Assembly: GCA_035274845.1 (NCBI GenBank)
Contig: DATENU010000014.1
Location: 1-57,627 of the forward strand
Length of the DNA: 57,627 nucleotides
Origin: Chthoniobacterales bacterium
GTDB taxonomy: Bacteria > Verrucomicrobiota > Verrucomicrobiia > Chthoniobacterales > UBA10450
Reading direction: 5' to 3'
The translations under genes were made by a program, and so were the position numbers. Position 1 is the stretch's first letter, and each line of letters begins with the position of its first letter. The notes beneath the pieces were generated by a model that worked only from the letters and a program-made list of their open reading frames with translations, had not been told where the DNA came from and ran no database searches. Shown here one piece after another: positions 23,470 to 32,152 of this stretch.

Positions 23470-25032
23470 ATGGAAGCGGACCCCGTGGCGGAAACTCTGG
23501 CGACCGACAATTCGGCGGATGGAGTGGTTCTGGCGCGCGGCGTCTTCATCAACGCGATCGCGTTTCTGGCCTCCAATCTCCGTGGCATTTTTACCTTCTT
23601 AGTCGCGCGGCTCTTCGGCAGCGTCGCGCTCGGTATCTTCGGCCTGGCCTGGGCGACGATGGATTTGGTGAGCAAGTTTTCCACGCTCGGGTTCGATTAC
23701 AGCGCCATTGCGTTCATCGCCAAGGCGGAGGGAGCCGGCAACCGCGCCAGCAGCCGCCGGGTTATGAACACCGCGCTCGCGGTCTCGTTCGGCAGCAGTC
23801 TTCTCCTGGCGGCCGGCGGCTTTCTCGCCGTTTGGAACTGGGGTCCTTCGCTTGGAATCCGACCCGAATTTGTGCCCGCTATCGCCGTCATGCTGCTGGC
23901 GTTGCCGGGCGTGACTCTTTACCGGGTGAGCACCGCGATTTCGCGGGGCATGACGGTGATGCACCACGACATCTATTCGCGGGGCTTGACCGAAAGCTTC
24001 GGAACGGCCGGGGCGCTTCTGCTTGCCTTTGCGCTGGGGGTCAGGGATCTCGCGCCCGAAATCGCCGCCATCGTGGGGACGCTTGCCTCCGGCGTCGTCG
24101 CGTTCATTCTCGCGCGGCGTTTATTTTCCTTCGGACCAACCCCCGGCTCATCCGATGACGACCTGGTGCCCCGGCTCCTGAGCGCTTCGGCGCCGATTGC
24201 TCTCTACGATTTGCTCAACATCGGCATCATGCGGATCGACCTCATCATGCTGGGATGGTTCGTCGGGCGCGCCCCGGGCGTAACTCTGGAGACCCTCGGC
24301 ATCTATGCCGCAGCGCTCGAAGTCGGCGGCGGCCTCCGCAAAGTAAGCCAGTCGTTCACCCCGATCTTTACGCCGATCGTGGCGCGGCAAATCGCGGCCG
24401 GCCAGATCCGTTCGGCCGAGGCGAGTTACGCTTATCTTGCGCGTTGGATGCTCGCGTTGTTGTTGCCATCGGTTGGCGTCCTGTCCCTGGCTGGGGGCGC
24501 CATCATGATGATCTTCGGCCCCGCTTTTCAGCGTGGCGGCGTCTGGGCCGCCATCATCGGCGGAGCTTGCGCTCTGAATGCGTTCGTCGGTCTCGGCGAA
24601 ACGATTCTGATGGTCGAGCGGCCCAAGATCAATCTTATGAACTCCACCATCGCGTTTGTCGCCGCCGTTGGTTTGAATCTGATCCTGATCCCGGCGTTCG
24701 GCGCGCCCGGGGCGGCTCTCGGGATTTTCACTCCGTACGTGATCAAAGGCGTGCTCCGCTGGATTGAAATCGCGTGGCTGGTCGAGTGGCGCTGGCCGTG
24801 GCGGGCGTTGGCCAAGCCTTGGATCGCCGCTCTCGCGCCGCTTCCTTTCGCCGTGCTCCTCCGCCTCACGCTTCATGGTCCCTGGATGGAAATCGCGTCC
24901 GCCGCCCTTTACCTGGCGGGATACTTCCTTGCCTGGCGCATTTTCGGACTCGACCAAAGCGATCGCGCCGTTCTCGACCAGCTTTTCAAACGGAAGAGCG
25001 CGGTCCCGCCGGCCGCCACCGGCGGAGACTAG
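23470..25032 (+). CDS. Polysaccharide/lipid-linked oligosaccharide flippase (MOP family)
   Basis: A 520-residue protein with about 12-14 transmembrane helices, opening with the Wzx-like GVFINAIAFLASNLRGIFTF-type helix and GSVALGIFGLAWATMDL. Ahead of the last helix pairs is the C-terminal polysaccharide-biosynthesis domain (GLGETILMVERPKINLMN). Members flip lipid-linked saccharides across the inner membrane. It begins 5 bp after the glycosyltransferase and is followed by a sulfatase-fold envelope protein 40 bp downstream. The cargo is unknown; both a glycan and a complex lipid are possible given the nearby lipid genes. Confidence 0.88.
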   Translation: MEADPVAETLATDNSADGVVLARGVFINAIAFLASNLRGIFTFLVARLFGSVALGIFGLAWATMDLVSKFSTLGFDYSAIAFIAKAEGAGNRASSRRVMNTALAVSFGSSLLLAAGGFLAVWNWGPSLGIRPEFVPAIAVMLLALPGVTLYRVSTAISRGMTVMHHDIYSRGLTESFGTAGALLLAFALGVRDLAPEIAAIVGTLASGVVAFILARRLFSFGPTPGSSDDDLVPRLLSASAPIALYDLLNIGIMRIDLIMLGWFVGRAPGVTLETLGIYAAALEVGGGLRKVSQSFTPIFTPIVARQIAAGQIRSAEASYAYLARWMLALLLPSVGVLSLAGGAIMMIFGPAFQRGGVWAAIIGGACALNAFVGLGETILMVERPKINLMNSTIAFVAAVGLNLILIPAFGAPGAALGIFTPYVIKGVLRWIEIAWLVEWRWPWRALAKPWIAALAPLPFAVLLRLTLHGPWMEIASAALYLAGYFLAWRIFGLDQSDRAVLDQLFKRKSAVPPAATGGD

Positions 25033-25072
25033 CGCTCCGCGCAAACAGTTGCCGCGGGCTGCGCCGCTTGCT

Positions 25073-27007
25073 ATGTCTCCCGGCTTGCATCGTCCCGACA
25101 ACATTTCTCCCGGCCGGAAGCCCTTCGGATGGGCGCCTTACTGCGTCCTGGTTCTGGCGGTCGGCGTAATTCTCACCGTCCTCAACAAGCTCCAGGTTTT
25201 CGGCGGGGTTATCGACCGCACCTGGTTTAACGTTTTTCGCTACACCCTGCATTTCCACGTCGGCGTTTTCGGATGCGCCGTCCTGACGACTTTTCTCTAT
25301 CTCCTGCGACGGTGGCGCATCCCGGCCTTTCTGCGCATCGCCGTTTTCGCCTCGTTCTTTATCTGGTTTATCTGGGTCGTGGTTTGGGTCCTGGTGCGGC
25401 GCGCCTTCGGGATTGAACTGTTGAGCGATATTCTCTGGGAACTCCTAACGAATCGGGCCGCCATCGCCGCGGTCGGTCTGGGCGAAACGGAATTTGCCCT
25501 CGGCGTGGGCACGGTGGTTTTGCTGGGCACGGCCCTTGGCTTCCTCAGCGATCGCATCTCGCAGCGGTCGAATGAGAGACTCCTGCGGACCGGCTGCGTT
25601 TCCTTCGTCCTGGTTTTCGCGCTCGTACATCTCTCCCTCCGGTTGCACGCGCGCTTTCACCAAAACTCGAAAGAACACGTGATCGTCGCCTACCACGATT
25701 ACGTGCCGTCGTTCCTGCACGTGATGCAGGCGAACGCCGGCCCCCAGGGCGACCGGCCAGCCCTTCCCACTTTGGAATCGAGAACCCGCACCGCGGCTTA
25801 CTTCGACCCAAAGCGGACCGAGCGAATGCCGGCCATCCCGCGGCCGCGCAACATCGTCTGGATCAATATCGAATCATTCCGTTTCGACGCGATCGATGAA
25901 AAGACGATGCCGCGGCTGATGGCCTACGCGGATCATTTCCAAGTCCGGCTTCAGCGCCGGCATTGGAGCGGGGGGAACGCAACCCAGTTCGGCATCTTTT
26001 CCCAGCTCACCGGCTTGAGTGGCTATCACCTCCATCATTTGAGCCGCGCGAACATGCCCGATCCGTTCCTGACGCTGCTCGGAAAAAACGGCTATCGCCT
26101 CCGCGTCGCGAAAAAGAAGCAGTTGAAATACATCGGTCTCTCCGTCCTCCTCCCGCCCGGGACCGTCGAGCAGGATGTAGAGAAGGGTTCGCAGGACGTC
26201 GAGGACCGGCGAATGATCGACCGATACCTGGAGGATCGCGCGTCCCGGCCTGCGGGGACCTTCAATTTCGATTTCATTGCTTTCGACGCCACCCACTGGC
26301 CCTACCCGTTTCCGCAGGAGCACGCCGTTTTTCAACCGGCGCCGCCGTTGAATGGCTCGCAGATGATCCTTGGTTTTCCGGAGGAGCTCGAATTCGTTCG
26401 GAATCGCTATCGCAACGCCTGCCACTTTGTCGACGAGCAGATCGCCCGGGTCCTGGATGATCTGCGAGCGCGCAACGAGCTCGACTCCACCCTGGTCGTG
26501 ATCCTGGGCGATCACGGCGAAGAATTCGAGGAGCGCGGCCAGATCACGCATGCCGCGGTCCTGAACGATTTCCAGGCCCGGACGCCTCTTTGGATGCATC
26601 TGCCCGATGCCGGACCCGGGCCGCTGCGACTTGAAGTGCCCACGACTCACCTGGATGTCGTGCCCACTATTCTCGAGTCGTTCGGGTTCGAAGAGGATGT
26701 CCTTTATACCCAGGGCCGATCGTTGCTGAGCGCGCTCGAGGATCGTCCCGTTCTCTGCCTGTCGGATACCGGCTTTCGCGTTCCGCTTTACCGCACTCTG
26801 GTCACAGGCACCTACATTTCGCGCTGGGCGCAACGGCCGCTCCAGTATCTTTTTGCCGGCGTCCAACGGCGCGACGGCGGAAAAGTCGAAGGCGAGGAAT
26901 GGCTCCGCGAGGCGCGCCTTTTGAATTCGGAAGCCGCTGCGATGTTTGAGTTGCTCCCGGACGTTTCGCAGCCGCCGCGAGAATTCGACGGACGCAACCG
27001 GCCCTAG
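25073..27007 (+). CDS. YejM/PbgA-like membrane protein with sulfatase-fold periplasmic domain
   Basis: A 644-residue protein. Residues ~20-190 contain about five transmembrane helices. From ~250 on comes an alkaline-phosphatase-superfamily domain: NIVWINIESFRFDAI, SGGNATQFGIFSQLTGLSGYH, FIAFDATHWPYPFP, VVILGDHGEEFEERG and THLDVVPTILESFGF. The arrangement and the SGGNATQFGIF motif resemble PbgA/YejM (PbgA regulates LPS synthesis in enterobacteria). Related fold members transfer phosphoglycerol or phosphoethanolamine to envelope glycolipids. The conserved acidic and His residues suggest metal binding may be intact, so headgroup transfer is a live alternative. ATG at 25073; the upstream open frame is antisense or overlapping noise. 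Its TAG shares a CTAG with the convergent ABC gene. Confidence 0.85.
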   Translation: MSPGLHRPDNISPGRKPFGWAPYCVLVLAVGVILTVLNKLQVFGGVIDRTWFNVFRYTLHFHVGVFGCAVLTTFLYLLRRWRIPAFLRIAVFASFFIWFIWVVVWVLVRRAFGIELLSDILWELLTNRAAIAAVGLGETEFALGVGTVVLLGTALGFLSDRISQRSNERLLRTGCVSFVLVFALVHLSLRLHARFHQNSKEHVIVAYHDYVPSFLHVMQANAGPQGDRPALPTLESRTRTAAYFDPKRTERMPAIPRPRNIVWINIESFRFDAIDEKTMPRLMAYADHFQVRLQRRHWSGGNATQFGIFSQLTGLSGYHLHHLSRANMPDPFLTLLGKNGYRLRVAKKKQLKYIGLSVLLPPGTVEQDVEKGSQDVEDRRMIDRYLEDRASRPAGTFNFDFIAFDATHWPYPFPQEHAVFQPAPPLNGSQMILGFPEELEFVRNRYRNACHFVDEQIARVLDDLRARNELDSTLVVILGDHGEEFEERGQITHAAVLNDFQARTPLWMHLPDAGPGPLRLEVPTTHLDVVPTILESFGFEEDVLYTQGRSLLSALEDRPVLCLSDTGFRVPLYRTLVTGTYISRWAQRPLQYLFAGVQRRDGGKVEGEEWLREARLLNSEAAAMFELLPDVSQPPREFDGRNRP

Positions 27008-27714
27008 CCGTAGCGCAGCCGGCGCGGATGGCTGCCGACGATCAATCCGTCCTGCATCTCGTGGATCCAATCGCACGCCTCGGCGATCTCGGGGTTATGG
27101 GTCACCAGGAGCATCGCCTTGCGCTCTTCCTGGACGATTCGTTGCAGCAGCTCGAAGACGCGCCGGGAATTCGCGCTGTCGAGATTTCCGGTCGGCTCAT
27201 CGGCGAGAATCACGCTCGGGTTATTCGCCAGGGAACGGGCGACCGCCACGCGCTGTTGTTCGCCGCCGGACAGATGCCGGCTGGGCCGCTTCAGTTTCCC
27301 GCCCAGCCCCACCGCATCGAGCAAATGGGCGGAACGCGCCAGCATTTCCTCTTCCGTCGCGGCCGCCAGGCGCCGCATCGGGATCATCACGTTTTCCTGG
27401 GCGGTGAAATCCTCGAGAAGAAAATGGAACTGGAAAATGAACCCGAGGAGCTCATTTCGTTTCCGGTCGAGCGCATCATGAGCCAGATGGGAAACGATCT
27501 CATTTTCGATCGCGACGCTGCCGCTATCGGCCTGGTCGAGCAAACCGAGAATGTATAGCAGCGTGCTCTTCCCGCAGCCGGAAGGTCCCACGACCGCGTG
27601 CACCGTTCCGCGCTCGAGTTGAAGCGAGACGCCGCGCAACGCATGCACCCGCGAATCTTCCTCGCCGAGGAAGCGTTCGATGCCCTCACAGCTGAGTGAA
27701 ACTTCAGCGTCCAT
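27004..27714 (-). CDS. LolD-like ABC transporter ATP-binding protein
   Basis: A 236-residue ATPase. The Walker A is GPSGCGKSTLL, followed by a Q-loop (FIFQFHFLLEDFTAQEN), the signature LSGGEQQRVAVARSLANN, Walker B VILADEPTGNLD and VTHNPEIA. The LSGGEQQRVA and DEPTGNLD context is that of the LolD/MacB/FtsE class, which extracts lipoproteins or drives tripartite efflux. No permease is adjacent. The nearest FtsX-type permease without its own ATPase is at 39101-40342. The ATG at 27714 is used; the frame extends upstream without family similarity. It converges on the YejM-like gene with a 4-bp overlap. Confidence 0.93.
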   Translation of the reverse strand: MDAEVSLSCEGIERFLGEEDSRVHALRGVSLQLERGTVHAVVGPSGCGKSTLLYILGLLDQADSGSVAIENEIVSHLAHDALDRKRNELLGFIFQFHFLLEDFTAQENVMIPMRRLAAATEEEMLARSAHLLDAVGLGGKLKRPSRHLSGGEQQRVAVARSLANNPSVILADEPTGNLDSANSRRVFELLQRIVQEERKAMLLVTHNPEIAEACDWIHEMQDGLIVGSHPRRLRYG

Positions 27715-27724
27715 GTTTTTCAGG

Positions 27725-27761
27725 GTAGCTTCAGTCGCAATCGCAGCGAAATCCTTTTCGC
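27725..27761 (+). repeat. 37-bp dispersed repeat, copy 1
   Basis: Begins GTAGCTTCAGTCG and ends GAAATCC-x-TTTCGC. It matches 30910-30946 in the same orientation at 32 of 37 positions. The two copies flank the pair of lyase-like genes. Confidence 0.75.
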
Positions 27762-27858
27762 GGCTGCGCTCCCGCTCCAAAGTCGGAGCGACCGCCATTT
27801 CCCCTCGGGGAAATAGCAGACAGAGAGACAAACGAACCCCAACGCCGGAATTCTGTTC

Positions 27859-27886
27859 TCAAAGTGTTTCAAAGTGTACTCAAACT
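27859..27886 (+). promoter_or_regulatory. Phased direct repeats, possible operator
   Basis: TCAAAGTGT occurs at 27859 and 27869, and a weaker TCAAACTGA at 27880. The 10-11 bp spacing puts the copies on one face of the helix, as with some activator boxes. It lies ~165 bp ahead of the lyase-like gene start. Confidence 0.35.
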
Positions 27887-28047
27887 GATTATTTCGCGCC
27901 ACCAGTGAGCCCGAGTTAAAAGGAGCGCCACAATTTCGATCTCCCCTTGTAACAACTCTCCCAAGACACCTCTCACATTTCGCTGCCAAACCCCTCATTA
28001 CTAAACCAAACCCAACAGCCAGAAAGCCTGTGCATCCATCAGTTCCT

Positions 28048-29286
28048 ATGAAAAAACGACTGTCTCCAATCCTCGCAATTATTCTCCTAAGTTTATTCGC
28101 CTGTTTCTCCGCCAGGGGGGTAGGCTTTGACAGGATCAACGTCACGGCCTATGGGGCCGTGCCAAACGACGGCGCCGATGATACGGCGGCGATCAACACT
28201 GCCCTTACCAAGGGTCAGAGCATCTATTTCCCGGCCGGGACTTATAACTACAACGGCTCGATGATCCTGCAGGGCTCCCTGGCCGGCAAGCCCTTTCGGT
28301 TTTATGGCGAGGGTCCGGGCGTCTCCACGATCATATTCACGAATGCTTCCTCTGGAGGCATCAACGCGCCAAGTATGGGGCAGAATTCACTTGTCGTGGA
28401 GGGCCTTACCCTTCAGGCCAACTCATCTGGTTGCGCAACAGCGATCGACGCGACGTTTGGAAACGGCGTATACCGGGCTGCGACGATCCACAACGTCCAA
28501 ATCAAAGGAACCTCCACAGACGGAACGAATGGGACCAGTTGGTCTAACGGGATCCACCTTGTGGGCGCGACCCACTCGGTTCTTGATAAAGTCGAGATTA
28601 CCGGCAACACCGCCACGACAACTGGGATCTGGTTCGAACCGCCGGGGGGCAGCCCGCCGCAGGCCGCCACCGGCTTCAACATGTCGAACATCCAGGTCAA
28701 ATGGTGCAATACCGCCTTGCGGACGACCGGACACATCGAAGGTGTTTACCTGACAGGATTCGAATTTACTTCGTGCGGCCGGGGCGGATTGCCCGCCGTG
28801 GATCTGAATGTCACCACGCTCGCCCAGGGAGGGGCGTTCCACTTGGTCAACGGAACGATCGATATGATAGGTGACGGCCTCGTTCTGACAAAACCCAGCT
28901 TTGCCAAGATATCGAACGTCCGGTTCGTTCACAATGCTCCGGGAGCCACTGTCAGCAACATGTTGAAAATCAGCGATGGGTTCAATGTGACGGTGTCGCA
29001 ATGCTCCTTTTACGGAGGAGACGCTAACGGCCCGGGTGAAAACGGCATTACAGGACTTAACACAACGTCTCTCCAACTTAATGGAAACAACTTTAACCAC
29101 ATGCTTGCGCCGGGCCTCGGCACGGGTGTTGTCGTATGGGGTGAATGCCCCGGACTTCGGATTACCGATAATTTGTTCACTGACTTCGGCCACGGCCAGT
29201 ATTGGGTGGCGGTGACGGGGACGCCCGCGCCGTATTATTGCGGGAACTACCCTTCGACTTCGAATGTCTGTGGGAACAACCCGTAA
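28048..29286 (+). CDS. Exported parallel beta-helix protein, pectate-lyase-3-like (copy 1)
   Basis: A 412-residue protein with a signal peptide (MKKRLSPILAIILLSLFACF, cleavage probably near Ala22-Arg-Gly). It opens with the Pectate_lyase_3 pattern INVTAYGAVPNDGADDTAAI and IYFPAGTYNYNG, followed by repeated short beta-coil turns. The fold suits polysaccharide lyases, GH28 hydrolases or tail-spike-like binders; no specific catalytic residues can be assigned. ATG at 28048 gives a good signal peptide, and the six upstream in-frame residues do not help. The next gene is a paralogue 30 bp downstream. The pair looks lower in GC than its neighbours. Confidence 0.85.
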   Translation: MKKRLSPILAIILLSLFACFSARGVGFDRINVTAYGAVPNDGADDTAAINTALTKGQSIYFPAGTYNYNGSMILQGSLAGKPFRFYGEGPGVSTIIFTNASSGGINAPSMGQNSLVVEGLTLQANSSGCATAIDATFGNGVYRAATIHNVQIKGTSTDGTNGTSWSNGIHLVGATHSVLDKVEITGNTATTTGIWFEPPGGSPPQAATGFNMSNIQVKWCNTALRTTGHIEGVYLTGFEFTSCGRGGLPAVDLNVTTLAQGGAFHLVNGTIDMIGDGLVLTKPSFAKISNVRFVHNAPGATVSNMLKISDGFNVTVSQCSFYGGDANGPGENGITGLNTTSLQLNGNNFNHMLAPGLGTGVVVWGECPGLRITDNLFTDFGHGQYWVAVTGTPAPYYCGNYPSTSNVCGNNP

Positions 29287-29316
29287 GGTGGATCAAGAAT
29301 TAAGGAATTATTTCGC

Positions 29317-30753
29317 ATGAGAACACGCTTATTTTCTATTGTCCTGCTGTTGAGCCTTGGGTTTTGCCTGCCAGCAATGGCCGAGGATCGTATCAACGTG
29401 ACCGATCCCGCTTACGCAGGCGGAGCAATCCCCAACGATGGACAGGACGATACGGCGGCCATCAACGCCGCTGTTAACGCCGGTCCCGCGAACGCCGGTC
29501 GCAGTATCTACTTTCCTCCGGGGAGTTATAACTACACCGGCTTTATTTGGCTTCCGGCGAATACGTCCTATCGCTTCTATGGCGACGGGCCAGGAGTATC
29601 AACCATCGTCTTTACGGGTAACCCCTCCGGAGGCATCTGGGGTTATAATATGGGCTCCGCCACTCTTCAGGTCGACGGACTCACCCTTCAAGCGAATTCC
29701 AGGGCCTGCGGGACCGCAATTTATGCGGTTTTTAATCCGTCGGGCTCAAACGACAAGGTCCGGAGCGCTACCATTCACAATGTGCAAATCATTAGATCTC
29801 TCCAAGGGAACTCCGTCGCCGGTTTCTGGAACGGCGGAATCTATCTTGAGCGAGCGCAGAATGCCGTGATCGACAAAGCGGAGATCATCGGCCTCCCTCG
29901 GTTTCAGGACGGCGTAATGGGCGCCGGGCCCTGGGAGCAGCCGCGCCCACCCTTTGGCATCAGCAACACTCCGGTTGAGAAAGGGGACGTCGTAGCCGGC
30001 GCGGACCCGGGCTGGGGGGACCCGGGCCAAGACTACGGCATCAAGTGGGTGTCCTCCAACGATTACAAGACTACTGGACTTCAATTGTCCAACCTAATGA
30101 TATGGTGGTGCAATGCGGCCTTGCAGACGTCCGGATGGGTAGAAGGTCTTTACCTGAACGGGTTTGAGTTTGCGTTCTGCGGCGATTTTGGAGTGCCCGT
30201 CATCGACCTCAGCTCGTCGGCTCCCAATTTGGGATCGGCATTTCATCTGGTTAACGGGCATGTGGGCGCTCTCCAGAACGGAATACGACTTACCAATCTT
30301 CGCGGTGCCAAAGTATCAAAAATACTCTTCATCCACGTTAGCGGCGCATATGCTGATCCATGCTGCGATGACAATGGCCAGCCCGAGGGGTGTCACCCCC
30401 GGCCGGCGTGTAACACCCTTCCGTATACTTCATCCGGTGATGACTTGGCTTTGAATAGTTCTACCGATGCGGTGATTTCGGCCAATTCATTCGTCGGCGT
30501 AGGCACTGACGAAACAGACGAGAACTGCATCCTGCTAAACAATAGTCACTCGGTGCAGATCAGCGAAAACTATTTCACTCACGTCTTGCCGGTCAACCCT
30601 GTTGATGCCTGCATTAAAATTCTTTTTAGCAGCAACCTCGTCCGGGTCATAAACAACGTGTTCGAGCTCAATGGGAACAACCCGTATGGAGGCGTGAACC
30701 GACCCTATAATGATGCGGCAACCGATACCTATTATCGAGGTAATACCCAGTAA
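29317..30753 (+). CDS. Exported parallel beta-helix protein, pectate-lyase-3-like (copy 2)
   Basis: A 478-residue paralogue of the preceding protein: signal peptide to about residue 22 (ending PAMA), then RINVTDPAYAGGAIPNDGQ, DDTAAINAAVNAG and IYFPPGSYNYTGF, and the same run of short turns with shared motifs such as IWWCNAALQTSGWVEGLYLNG against IKWCNTAL-x-TTGHIEGVYL (both cut here). It is longer by insertions, including a Cys-rich loop near residues 350-370 (DPCCDDNGQPEGCHPRPAC). This is a tandem duplication that has diverged well. A terminator hairpin follows 40 bp after the stop. Function as for copy 1. Confidence 0.85.
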   Translation: MRTRLFSIVLLLSLGFCLPAMAEDRINVTDPAYAGGAIPNDGQDDTAAINAAVNAGPANAGRSIYFPPGSYNYTGFIWLPANTSYRFYGDGPGVSTIVFTGNPSGGIWGYNMGSATLQVDGLTLQANSRACGTAIYAVFNPSGSNDKVRSATIHNVQIIRSLQGNSVAGFWNGGIYLERAQNAVIDKAEIIGLPRFQDGVMGAGPWEQPRPPFGISNTPVEKGDVVAGADPGWGDPGQDYGIKWVSSNDYKTTGLQLSNLMIWWCNAALQTSGWVEGLYLNGFEFAFCGDFGVPVIDLSSSAPNLGSAFHLVNGHVGALQNGIRLTNLRGAKVSKILFIHVSGAYADPCCDDNGQPEGCHPRPACNTLPYTSSGDDLALNSSTDAVISANSFVGVGTDETDENCILLNNSHSVQISENYFTHVLPVNPVDACIKILFSSNLVRVINNVFELNGNNPYGGVNRPYNDAATDTYYRGNTQ

Positions 30754-30790
30754 TCCAGGGACGGATCGCCAACGCTCTTGACGGAAAGGA

Positions 30791-30820
30791 AAGGGGCAGC
30801 CCTAGGACGGGCTGCCCCTT
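30791..30820 (+). terminator. Strong hairpin terminator after the lyase-like pair
   Basis: A perfect 12-bp stem (30791-30802 with 30809-30820) with a 6-nt loop TAGGAC, followed by a T-rich stretch (GTCCTTTCTCC). It sits 37 bp after the stop at 30753. The stem is symmetric, so it could also serve transcription arriving from the minus strand. Confidence 0.75.
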
Positions 30821-30909
30821 GTCCTTTCTCCGGCCGTCTGAGTCGATGAGTCACCCCAGGACAGTAAAGCGACCACGGAGCGCCCTGAAGGCGTTCCTGA
30901 ATGTTGACC

Positions 30910-30946
30910 GTAGCTTCAGTCGGCGTCGCAGTGAAATCCGTTTCGC
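30910..30946 (+). repeat. 37-bp dispersed repeat, copy 2
   Basis: The direct counterpart of 27725-27761 (32 of 37 identical), lying between the terminator and the end of the DUF4340 gene. It also begins with GTAG, the foot typical of REP units, though its own hairpin is imperfect. Confidence 0.75.
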
Positions 30947-30961
30947 TCCGCCAATTCGATC

Positions 30962-32152
30962 CTACTTGCGCTGCTTTTGGGTCGGCGCCGGCGTCGGAGT
31001 GCCAACCGCCGGAGTTGGCGTCGGGGTCTTCGCGGCGAGGAGGCCGCTCCGTTCCTTGAGCAACTGCTCGACGGTGCCCTTTGCGATGAGGTAAGGGCGG
31101 GGCTCGAGTTTTTGTTCTTTCGCCAGCTTTTCTGTGAGCTGCGTTTGCTTGATTTGAAATTCCTGGTCGAGCTTCGCTTTGTCCTCGGGCTTTTCGTCTT
31201 TGCCTGGTGTGCGCTCTTTCGGAAGGGTGGCGGCGACGGAAACCAGGACGGGATAATTCTCTCCAACCGGTTTCCCGATTTTGAGGGTGTAAACGAAACC
31301 GTCAAAGGTCTCTATCGTGATAACCGCGGGTTTATCGAGACCGGTTTCTGCCACCGGGGCGTCCGGGGCCATGACGTCGGCGACAGGCGCGTAAGAGAAA
31401 AGTGCCGCGATTGCTGAAGCTTTGGTAACGTCGAGTTCTTCACCTGGCTTCGCATCCGCCAGTTTCCAAGGCGACGTCGCCGTATCGCGCGTCAATTTCC
31501 AATTCATCGGCGGCGTGGCGCCGGCGAGCGTTATCGTCTTCGCATTCTCAACCTTGATGAAGTCGCGGCTCAACCATTTCTCCGGTTTTGGATCGACTTC
31601 ATCGAGCGTGTCGGCCACAAGGACGACTCGGTTCGCGCTATCGACGGTGCGGGCGTAACGGCCCGACGGCATGCCCTCCGGCGGGGCAAAAGATGAGCCA
31701 TCGGATTGCTTCAGGTATTTTTTCCCAATCAGCAGCGCGGCAATCCGTTTGCCGCCGTCCCCTTTCAAATCGAGCAGGGTGCCACTGTTCGGGTCCGAAC
31801 CGGGATCGAGCAATTGCAACCGGCCAAACTGCGACGGACCGATTTTCACATCCTGGACAGCGCGCAGTTCCCAGATTTTTCGGAGCAGGCTGCTGATGAG
31901 ATCGAAGTTGGCCGGATAATCCGCCCGCTCCTTCACCTTCCAGACACCATCCTTTTTGGCGAGGTTCAATTCGGCGCTGCTCGCCTTGATCGTGATTTGG
32001 GAAACGTCATTGAGCGGAAAATCGAGAATCTTGCCGGTGGCCTTAACGGAGCTGCTGCTCCATGACGCCGCATTGCGCTGCTGGAGAAACAGAGCGACAC
32101 CGCCGATTACGGCGAGCACGACCAGGACAACGGCGAGCTGTTTCCCTTTCAT
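30962..32152 (-). CDS. DUF4340 domain-containing membrane-anchored protein
   Basis: A 396-residue protein with one N-terminal helix (KGKQLAVVLVVLAVIGGVALF) and the DUF4340 body (ITIKASSAELNLAKKDGVW, RYPANFD-like region, then GKKYLKQSDGSSFAPPEG and later TIETFDGFVYTLKIGK). The tail is a low-complexity Thr/Pro linker. It has no known reaction. DUF4340 proteins regularly sit behind GldG-type ABC components, as here, suggesting a periplasmic accessory of that transporter. ATG at 32152 overlaps the GldG-like stop (ATGA), so it is probably co-translated as the fourth gene of the operon. Confidence 0.9.
   Translation of the reverse strand: MKGKQLAVVLVVLAVIGGVALFLQQRNAASWSSSSVKATGKILDFPLNDVSQITIKASSAELNLAKKDGVWKVKERADYPANFDLISSLLRKIWELRAVQDVKIGPSQFGRLQLLDPGSDPNSGTLLDLKGDGGKRIAALLIGKKYLKQSDGSSFAPPEGMPSGRYARTVDSANRVVLVADTLDEVDPKPEKWLSRDFIKVENAKTITLAGATPPMNWKLTRDTATSPWKLADAKPGEELDVTKASAIAALFSYAPVADVMAPDAPVAETGLDKPAVITIETFDGFVYTLKIGKPVGENYPVLVSVAATLPKERTPGKDEKPEDKAKLDQEFQIKQTQLTEKLAKEQKLEPRPYLIAKGTVEQLLKERSGLLAAKTPTPTPAVGTPTPAPTQKQRK

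Larger units (their letters stand above)
27715..28047. other. Divergent intergenic region upstream of the pectate-lyase-like pair
   Basis: No gene is visible. It holds a GTAG-headed repeat (27725), a perfect 7-bp hairpin with CTCG loop at 27797-27814, and phased direct repeats at 27859. AT content rises towards 28047. It must contain the promoters of the ABC gene (minus) and the first lyase-like gene (plus), but I cannot place them with confidence. Confidence 0.5.

Noticed and set aside
24148..27076. Long minus-strand frames opposite the flippase and YejM-like genes
   Set aside because: Antisense shadows; low-complexity, no domain pattern.
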